Shown: piece after piece, positions 56,690-64,000 of the stretch | How positions within the stretch are numbered: position 1 is the first letter of the stretch | How the letters are laid out: every line of letters starts with the position of its first letter | Assembly: GCF_028769735.1 (NCBI RefSeq) | Contig: NC_088200.1 | Span: forward strand, 69,411,268 to 69,475,267 | Direction: 5' to 3' | Source: Zonotrichia leucophrys gambelii | Taxonomy: Eukaryota > Chordata > Aves > Passeriformes > Passerellidae | Length of the DNA: 64,000 bases | Position numbers and translations under genes: made by a program | Notes under the pieces: generated by a model | Database searches by the model: none | What the model saw: only the letters and a program-made list of their open reading frames with translations | What the model was told of the DNA's origin: nothing

Positions 56690-56983
56690 TGTAGAATCCA
56701 GGACATTCATATCTCTGAGATGTAACACAACAGAACTCCCTTTGGTCATCAGCAAACAGCTTCGTTTATTGCCTTCAGAACCCACAGCCCATTTAGCCCA
56801 TTCAAAACTCCCAGGCCGAGACATCTCATTGGTCTATCTCTGTGCCCCAGACTCTGAACCAATGCAATGTCTGCATCTTAGGAGAGCTCCCATTGCCTGG
56901 GAACTTCTGTCAGTCAGTCCAGAGGCTGCTCCGTGGAGCTGAATTGGGCTGCTCATTCTAACTTGATTGATACTGGCGCACCA
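56690..56983 (-). mobile_element. 294-bp insertion in LTR, family unknown
   Basis: It opens TGTAGAATCC and closes GCGCACCA on the plus strand. A minus-strand CAATAAA (complement of 56756-56762) suggests minus orientation. The host LTR sequence GTGTATTAA appears on both sides (GTGTCTATTAC on the left, GTGTATTAAC on the right), a 9-10 bp duplication. A short palindrome ACTGGCGCACCAGT spans its right end. Confidence 0.55.
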
Positions 56984-57068
56984 GTGTATTAACGCTTGGC
57001 TGGAATGACTCACTAAGCTACAGAAAAGTATCTCTAGCAAGATATTAGGAACTTCTAAGCTTAATAAT

Positions 57069-57796
57069 TGTTATATTTGCCCAATTATCCCTTAAAAAAA
57101 ACCCAAACAATATTTAAGGTAGCAGTAATTTTAATTGAATAGTTTAGAAAATATATAAATAAGCGATAATTTGGTTCAAATAATAGCACATAAGCAAAAG
57201 ATACTGCGGGGTACGGAGGGCAGAGTTCTTGACCCTTCCCACTTTACATACAAGCTTGCCAAGTGAAAATCACCCCTTATATGCCGTATGTCAATACCAT
57301 CTCCTCCTATTTTCGGTTCGTCTCTTTTTTGTCTCCGCCTTCCTCACCACCTTTACCACGCATGCGCCACCACTCGGTTTGGTGGTCGCACAAGTCTTTG
57401 GGGGTCGTCACTGATGAAGGCCCTATAGTCTTCTTCGTTGTCCTTTAATTCACCGCTGGGTTACACATGCGCATCAAGCCAGTACGTAGCCAGTACAGCC
57501 AATGTAAGGCAAGACTAACGTATCACTCCATCTACATATCAAGGCAATAAATCCCTTATAATTAGCATTTGTTGGGACCAAACCAGGTTCTTGTTCATTT
57601 TTAGCAACTGTATCTTCAGCTTCTTTCCTGTGGTCCTTGAGAACAGCTGCTGGGAAGGGGGGTGGAGCCCCTCCTCTCCCTCTCTTCTTTGGCATTACAA
57701 CTTTTCAACTATTTATTATTCTCAAATATTAATTACTGTATCAATATCAATGACTGTCTCAAGTTTTATCAGCACGAATGATACCTATTTATCACA
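57069..57796 (-). mobile_element. 728-bp solo LTR nested in the class II LTR
   Basis: TG...CA ends (TGTTATATTTGCCC...TTTATCACA on the plus strand) with ATAAT on both sides (57064-57068, 57797-57801). On the minus strand there is a GCATATAAGGGG promoter-like box at about 57280, which favours minus orientation. The 5-bp duplication (a sixth base is ambiguous) fits ERVL or class I. Confidence 0.75.
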
Positions 57797-58179
57797 ATAA
57801 TGGAGCTCTGTGCATTGTGTTTTAAGGCTTACAAGCAGGTATAGTGTTTGAAAGAAGCAAGCAGTGTTTTAACAAAAGATACGTGTGCTTATAGTGGTTG
57901 CACAGAACTACTGTCAATGTGCTTTTGCTTTGTGTGAGTGGTCAAAAAACTTTTCAAGTAAGTTGTACCATAAAGTTCATTGCCTCCTGCCAGGGATGTG
58001 AGCTGCTGGCATCTTCCCACTGTAACAACCATGTAATGAGACTGACGCTGGAAAACAAACAGCTCGAGGCGCGTTCCGCAGCAGTCCCGTCCGTTTCGTG
58101 ATTCCTACATAGAGCCCTGACCAGCAATACTCAGCTGAGGACCAGAAGAGACCGGAATAGCCCGGGCACTGCAGCTTCA

Positions 58180-59290
58180 CTGCAAGGCATCCGGCAGCCT
58201 TGAGGGTACAAAGCGAGCACAGGTCGGAGCTCCTCGTGTCCGGAGCGAGGCCGGAGCAGCTCTCCCAGGCCGCAGCCCCTGCCAGGCCCAGCTCCGGGCG
58301 CAGCCGGGGCCGCTCCGCCTGCGCGGGGCCGCTGCCGGGGCGCTGTCGCGGCTCCTCCCGCGGGGCGGAGCTGACGCGGCCCCGGCGGCCCCGGCCCGGC
58401 CCCGCTGCGCTCCGAGCGCGGCCCCGGAGCGGCCCGGCCGAGGCGGCGAGGGACGGGCGGCGAGGGGCCGGGGCCATGGGGCGCTCCGGGACCGGGCGGA
58501 CATCCCGGCAGAGGGGAGAGAGACCTGGCAGAGGGAGGAGTGAGCGGGAGAGGGGAGAGATGCTGCGAGGAGGGGGAAAATCCCAAGAGAGGGGGACGAG
58601 CTCGGGAGTAGGGGAGATCACGGGACAGGAGGAGTGAGATCCGTGGGAAAGGGTGGGTGGCCTTCCAAGAGGGTAGAGCCGGGGAAACAGGAAAGAGCCC
58701 TGGGAGAGGGGGGAGATCCTGGAAGAGGGAGGAGTAATCGGGAGAAGGGGAGATCCAGGGAGACGAATAAAAGCACTGGCTACAGCCCGGGAAAGGAGGG
58801 AGCTTGGGACAACGGGTAGCTTAGGAGTGGGGAAAACCCGAGAGAGGAGGGAGAACCCAGGAGACAGGGGAGAACCTGAGAACAGGCGGGAGATCCGGAG
58901 TAGAGTGGAGAGGGCCTGGGAAAGGGGGGAAAGACGTAGGAGAAGAAAGCCCAGGGCGGGCGTCCAGGAGCGGAGGCTCCTGCAGGCGGACTGGGAACCC
59001 GGAGAGCCCGGAATCACGGAGTCCTGCAGCCGGGCCGAGAGCGGGCGCGGGTCAGTGCGGTTCGGGAGAGCGCGGCTGCGGGGCTGGCTCCGGAGGCGGA
59101 GGCGCGTGGAAAGCGCTGCTCGGCAGCCCCGGCGGCGCTGAGAGCACAGCCCTGGCCGGGGAGGCAGCGCCACGGGCGCCGCTCGGCTTCCCAGCCCGGC
59201 CACGGCACCGCTCGGCTTCGCCGCCGGATCCGCGGCAGCTCGGAGCATCGCTCCCTGCCCGGGCCCGAGGCTCACCTGTGCCAGGTGCAC
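58180..59290 (+). promoter_or_regulatory. CpG island
   Basis: Dense CpG and GC-box-like sequence (GGGGCGGAGC, CCCGCGGGGCGG) at 58180-58490 and again at 58960-59290, unlike anything else in the window. It begins 54 bases after the class II LTR. It is probably the promoter of an unidentified host gene. No first coding exon could be identified in either direction. G-rich strand asymmetry downstream favours plus-strand transcription. Confidence 0.55.
58500..58960 (+). repeat. Purine-rich degenerate minisatellite
   Basis: Recurrent GGGAGAGGGGAGAGA and GGGAGAAGGGGAGATCC units of about 25-40 bp, nearly all purine on the plus strand, lie between the two CpG-rich blocks. Confidence 0.6.
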
Positions 59291-60114
59291 CAGAGCATCG
59301 CCTCTGCCTTGACAACCCACAACGAGCATTGCCCGGCAGGGACCGCAGATCCCCTTTGGTGGCAGAGAAAAAAGAGCAAGGAATCTTCTGTGGGAGAACA
59401 TAGGCAATGGGATGGGGTGTCAGTGTCCAATGTGTTCAGATGCACTCACAAGGATGCTATTGCTCTTGGCTCAATTTGCTCTTAGTTTTTTAGAACATGG
59501 AAAAGAAGTGGGCAGACACAAATCAGAAGCTGGTTGCAATGTCCAGGCACCAGCTCTCTGGATAAAATGCTGCACAACTGCTGGAAAGCTGGATGCATGA
59601 CTAATTACCTCTTGCTAAGTAAGCTGGACTTGTTAGGGGCAGCATAGTTATCTCCCAAAAATTACTAAGGAGCCATGATTGAGAAAATTCTGAAGAAGGG
59701 CTCATACACCCACTTTTTAATGCAGTTGCTGTGGGTCTGATACATGGAGTCTGCTTTTATGCCATGAAGGTTTGTATTGTAGGGTTTTTTTGCATGCAGG
59801 CATGCATTCAAAATTTGGGGATCTAAGATAAAATCCTTTTATAAGGGATCTGGAAGAGACTAACCCTATGTGAGCAATATGTCAGCTAGGGACAGCTAAG
59901 CTATTATTGCTGAGAGGAAGAGCAGCCCTGCAACACAGGTGTGAGCCCTGGCTGATACTCAGTAGAAGCAGAACTTAGGCAGTGCTCAGTTAGAAGGTCC
60001 TGAAGAGAGAAGGGTCTAATCCTTTGGTGCAGTATTGTATGGACTTTGGGATCACTACTCCATTCCCAATGGCTTTCCCTTCAGTCACAAGAGGCTTCCA
60101 TCTCTTCCAAAAAT
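59291..60114. other. Intergenic, nothing recognised
   Basis: Ordinary sequence with no gene-like frame. Confidence 0.4.
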
Positions 60115-60687
60115 TGCCTGCACTACTCCAGTGTAACCCCTGAAGCACAGACAGATGACTATTCAACTAATTATAGTAGAAAAGAAGGGTATTTATTGCA
60201 GCACTGGATACATGTGAACTAGTTTCCAAAGACACGTGCAGAGAGTTGCAGATTCCTGCTCTCTATTTCTACAGAAAAGGTTTTACATTAGGTTTTTAAG
60301 GACCCATAATACATCATTATTACCTGTCTGAATCCTATTTTTATCAGCTGAATATCTATTAGAGCTGCACAATTGTACTCCCTTAACTGGGTTGGTGGGA
60401 TTTGGAAATGAGGGAGTGCTTGTATGGGAGGAACAAAGCTGTCTTCTTCATGGCGAACTCTTCTCCCATGGCCAGTTGGCAAGACTTTTGACCTGCTGGT
60501 CATGGTCCAAGCCTCTCCTAACTGTGCAATTATTCTTAAAGCAAGGTATTTCTATGGTCTCTGCTCCTTCACAATTGCTTCATCTATCCCTGTCACTGCT
60601 AGCTTTATGTTCCTAATATATTTGGTACTCTTTAACTAAGGTGTGTGATTTCTGCTAGTTATATTACTAACTTAGCTTCTTACCTCA
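60115..60687 (-). mobile_element. Probable LTR
   Basis: On the minus strand it starts TGAGGTAAGAAGC at 60687, has TGCAATAAATACCC (complement near 60192-60199) about 70 bases before a GTTACA or AGGCA end (60132 or 60115). Flanks do not match, so the limits are provisional. Confidence 0.4.
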
Positions 60688-60719
60688 TTTTAAAATCTTA
60701 ACTAAAATGTGCAGTCATC

Positions 60720-61400
60720 TGCGGCGAGGTGTCTGGCCTTTGAGGTCGAATGTCCGGCTAGCTGAGGTCGGCCAAACACCCAGCTGCAATCCTGCAAACA
60801 CCCCTCAGCGTCTAATGGCCTCGGGCTGTGCTTGCTGCGGACGGGCTCACTGCTGCCAAGACGAGGAAGAAGGAGCTGGACACTCTCTGGGGTCAAACTC
60901 AGATTTATTGCAGATCCCAAGACGACAACCAGGGAGTGACCCTGACTGCCAGGAGAAGCAAGGTTTTAAAGGGAGGAGGTGTATCAGGGAGGGGTTTACA
61001 AAGAACCAATAAGGGAACATAAGGGAGTGAACATAACATGACAGACATTAGGGAAAACCCAATTGATACAAAGTAAGGGAGGGGCCCTGGGACCACAGCC
61101 AATCACTACCCCCAGAGTGAAGAAGCTTCTGGAAAACTAGGTGGAGTGGGGGGTAATGGACTGGACCCAGGGAGGAGAACAAGTAAACATATAAGGAAAT
61201 GAAGGGGAGGAGGAATTATATAACTTGAGGGACAGGTTATATATATAACAGGACCAAGGGCGGGAGTAACTTTAGTAACAAAATGAGTGGCAGGGCTATG
61301 GCAGGAAAACTGGGGAGGGCAGAACCATTTACATAAAATGGGGGGAGCAATACAGACCGTGGGGGAGCAATACAATAAACTTAACAAACACACTGCAACA
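60720..61400 (-). mobile_element. Class II solo LTR
   Basis: On the minus strand it runs from TGTTGCAGTGTG at 61400 to CTCGCCGCA at 60720, 681 bp, with AATAAA at the complement of 60904-60909. The flanks are GTCATC (60714-60719) and ATCATC (61401-61406), a 6-bp duplication with one mismatch. It is collinear with the proviral LTR at 61975-62622 but clearly diverged from it. Confidence 0.75.
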
Positions 61401-61974
61401 ATCATCTACTATCCCAATTCAAGTCCCAGCTGGCCCCTCAACTCATCTGCACTTTTCAGTTATCCTAATTACATTTTCAGCTAACCCCTTGACTCACCTC
61501 AGGCACATCCCCAATTCCCTCTCTCCCAGCAGCTCAGAGCGGCATTGCACAGCACTTGCTGTGCGCCAGAGAGCACAAAGCAGGCTGGCCTGGTGGGCCT
61601 GAATATTTCTGCCAAACACTCTGCATCTCACACCTTTGCTCTGGCTCAGTGCAGAACTGCAGGATTGTGGGTGCTCCCTCCCAGAGCTGCGTGAGGCGCT
61701 GGCTCCTGCAGATGTGCCCTGCCAAGCTGTCCCTGTCTCACGCTGGCCTCGCCTCCCTGGCACAAGAGCCGGGCCTGAAGGAGGCTGCCCTGTGCTCCAG
61801 CCTGCCGAGCAGCCCGGCTCCCTGCCCCAGTGCCCAGAGTGCTGCACACACTGCTGACCTTTGCCAGGAGTTGCAGGGCAGCTGGCAAAAGAGGAGGAAT
61901 CCTCAGGCAGCCCAGCGACCCTCGGCTGCCCTTGGCCTTTCTCTGCTCCTGGGCACACTCCAGACAGCCAATGC
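61401..61974. other. Spacer between two LTRs of one family
   Basis: GC-rich host-like sequence with overlapping frames on both strands and no recognised product. Confidence 0.35.
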
Positions 61975-62622
61975 TGCAGCGTGGTGTGGCCTCAAGGTCA
62001 GGTGTCTGGCGGGCAGAAGGGCGGCCAACACCCAACTGCAAATGGGTGAGCACCCCTTGGAGTCAGAAGGCTTCAGGCTGTGTTCACAGCGGACGGAATC
62101 GCTGCTGACCCACGAGAATAAAGAGTCCGGACACTCACTGGGGACTTGTCAGATTTATTGTAGAACCCAACGTGTCAACCAGGGAGCTGGGGGTGCAACA
62201 GGGTTATAAAGGGAGGAGGGATCTTAGGGAGGGGTTCACAAAGGACCAATAGCGGAAGGTAAGGGAGTGGACTTAATAGGCACTGGGGAGAAACCAATAG
62301 TTACATTATAAGGGAGGGGCCCCAGAGTCACAGCCAATCATAACTCCCAGGTAGAAGAAGATTCTGGAAGCTTGGGAGGAGTGGGGAGTGATTGACTGGG
62401 CCCAGGGAGAAGAACAAATTCACATATTAGGAAACACAGGGGAGGGGAAATTGTATAACAGAGAGGATTGACATAAAATGTGGCAGGAGTAACCAAGGTA
62501 ACCAAATGACAGACAATACCATGGCGGGAAGAACTGCTGAGGGCAGAACCATTACAGAAAATGGGGGAGTGATACAGAAAATGGGGGAGTAATTAAATAA
62601 ACTAACAGAACACACTACAACA
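61975..62622 (-). mobile_element. 3' LTR of right-edge class II provirus
   Basis: On the minus strand it runs from TGTTGTAGTGTG at 62622 to CACGCTGCA at 61975, 648 bp. A polypurine tract (AAAAAACGGGGAGA) precedes it, TTATAAA-type promoter text lies at 62203-62209 and AATAAA at the complement of 62154-62159. Confidence 0.85.
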
Positions 62623-62674
62623 TCTCCCCGTTTTTTATCAAATAAAACAAAAGAGAACGGAAATGTAAAAGAAC

Positions 62675-63488
62675 TTAAAATACTGGGACCCGTGGCTGGT
62701 CAGGCCAAGTGTCATCTTCCTCGAGATGGAGCCCGTCTGCCCACAGACGGTCCACAGGTGGTGCGGTGGGCCTCTCTTCATCCACAGCCCCCTCAGCCTC
62801 TGAAGAGAGGTTCTCCATCTCAAGCGGCTCGTTGTGAGGAGCGGAGACTTGATTGACACTTGGCGCCGTAAGTTTCCTTACAAGTCTCTTGACCAATCCG
62901 TGGATCAATGTAACAATGACCAAAAGCAAAATCAAACTTAAGATAACCTTGCAAACTGATTCTAAAACAGAACTGGTCCACCCGCTAAGGCCCCAACCCT
63001 TGAAAATGTCCCCCAGCCAGTCCGAGGTCTCTTGTTTGACCTGGTGTAAGAGGTCTTGCAGCCGCTTGATGGAGTGTCTGGTGTCCTTGGCTCGGGAGGA
63101 CAGGTTCATACAGCGGAGGCCCTAAACTCCTCGCAGTGATGGTGATGTAGCATCAATAGGAAATCTATTGTTGCTGTGTTCTGGAGTGTCACCTTCCTTG
63201 CAATTTCCTCGTCTGGAGAGAAAGGTATCCCCACAAGGCAGGACGACAATCGGGTCCTCTGCTGAGCCGGTGTCTAGGCAAATATGATCCTGTCCCATAG
63301 ATCAAGCCAAGGCATGCCGGACGTTGACCTTTGGCTGGGGGATGACCCACGACTCCGAGGGTGACGACAGGAGTATGCAGGTCAACAGCAGCAGAGTAGT
63401 GCTTGTGTTGGGAGCCATCGGTGTCACAGCAGGTGCCAGAGGGGAGATGTACTAAAAAACAAAAGAGAACACTAAAAGTATGAAGCAA
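62675..63488 (-). pseudogene. Class II env, internally deleted
   Basis: The frame at 63488 starts MLHTFSVLFCFLVHLPSG, a plausible signal peptide. By 63190 the sequence is already at the TM immunosuppressive-type region (LQNTATIDFLLML..CEEF), so most of SU is gone. The frame then shifts to the open block 63109-62675, with a leucine-rich membrane span (VILSLILLLVIVTLIHGLV) and a long cytoplasmic tail. Confidence 0.75.
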
Positions 63489-63557
63489 TCAAACAGATGG
63501 TTCTGCCCCAAATAATAGATTGAACTCGGGAGGAGGAGAGGAAGTGGGGGAGGAAGG

Positions 63558-63998
63558 TCAGGACTCGAATACTAGGGGTAGCTCTGGAGGAGAAGGGGAG
63601 AGGGGAAGAGAGGACTCAGCGTCAAGGTATGGAGGAGGGTCAGAGGAGAATGGTGATGTTTCAGGAGAGCGTTTCCTCCTCCGCCACCAGCACGCTACCT
63701 GCACCTGCGGTACAGCCTTTTTCTGTTTCCCCTGCTTCGGGAGGAAGGGCCTGACCCATTTTGATGGAATCCATTTAGGCCCTGAGGGAGTGGACACGCA
63801 AGCGTATCCCCTGCCCCAGGTGACAAGGTCAAACGGCCCCTCCGTCCGCCAAGTCTCTGGATCCTTGATAAGGACCAGGGGCCTGGCCTTAGGCTGTAGC
63901 TGCTGGTGGCTGCCGAAATGTCGGACCACTGGAGGGTTTGGGTTGTCTAAGGAGCAGTTAAGGAAGTTCAAGGTGTCCACCTTCACAGCCGCTTTTTG
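63558..63998 (-). pseudogene. Class II pol, integrase C-terminus (enters from right edge)
   Basis: Open from the window edge to a stop at 63558. It includes KARPLVLIKDPETWRTEGPF and a WIPSKWVRPF box, the SH3-like DNA-binding end of class II integrases, then a Pro/Ser-rich tail. This part is intact, but the start lies outside the window. It is upstream of the env and LTR just described, so together they form the 3' end of one minus-strand provirus. Confidence 0.75.
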
Positions 63999-64000
63999 TC

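Larger units (their letters stand above)
56528..58126 (+). mobile_element. 3' LTR of class II provirus, twice interrupted
   Basis: A polypurine tract (GTGAGGGGGAAT) precedes TGTGGGAATCC at 56528; the element ends CTGACCAGCA at 58126. Removing the insertions at 56690-56983 and 57069-57796 (with its duplication) leaves about 572 bp, the same as the copy at 5971-6542. Confidence 0.85.

Noticed and set aside
57977..59407. 476-residue minus-strand open frame
   Set aside because: It starts in the CpG island and runs into the end of the class II LTR. Its Pro/Ser/Arg/Leu-rich product shows no domain and is what GC-rich DNA gives by chance.

Overview
The window looks like genomic DNA from a bird, most likely a songbird. 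The repeats are CR1 LINE fragments plus LTR elements of three retroviral classes: class I/gamma-like, class II/beta-alpha-like and ERVL. Among them lie pieces of host families known as, or resembling, lineage-specific expansions in songbirds (a Topors-like RING gene and a PAK-type kinase exon). No RNA gene, CRISPR array or bacterial-type operon is visible. The density of LTR elements, together with a decayed copy of ELL2 (whose human neighbourhood 5q15 corresponds to the avian Z), fits a W-linked or other low-recombination region. That placement is inference.

Layout. 0-14 kb: three diverged LTRs of one family (503-851 +, 4601-5577 -, 12371-13300 -), a minus-strand class II provirus remnant (5971-8910, env plus 3' LTR), an orphan PAK-like kinase exon (10606-10743) and a class I integrase scrap (13430-13700). 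15-22 kb: seven minus-strand exons of an ELL2-like gene with canonical splice sites and consistent phases across all six introns, but with an in-frame stop and a frameshift in the last two exons. 23.9 kb: a TATA box followed by a tiny arginine-rich, protamine-like reading frame with a frame break. 25.2-26.5 kb: an ERVL-type solo LTR with a perfect 5-bp target duplication. 27.4-32.6 kb: a Topors-like RING gene (30909-32066) with an intact frame, a duplicated CRE-like upstream region and a separate remnant copy of its 3' flank; a class I pol-LTR remnant lies between the two copies.

32.6-43.8 kb: ERVL pol remains, then a complete minus-strand class I element (35017-43821). Its two 393-bp LTRs differ at 9 positions, yet its interior is badly broken. 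43.8-47.4 kb: AT-rich host DNA with no gene seen. 47.4-58.1 kb: a rearranged class II provirus. It comprises a gag start fragment (+), an inverted env-LTR block (-), then gag-pro-pol-env-LTR (+); the 3' LTR is itself interrupted by two younger insertions. 58.2-59.3 kb: a CpG island with a G-skewed purine repeat. 60.1-64 kb: an LTR, a class II solo LTR and the 3' end of a minus-strand class II provirus running off the right edge.

The only host protein gene that looks potentially functional is the Topors-like gene. The ELL2-like locus, the kinase exon and the protamine-like frame look like remnants or paralogue fragments. All retroviral coding regions are interrupted; the longest open segments are the transmembrane halves of env.
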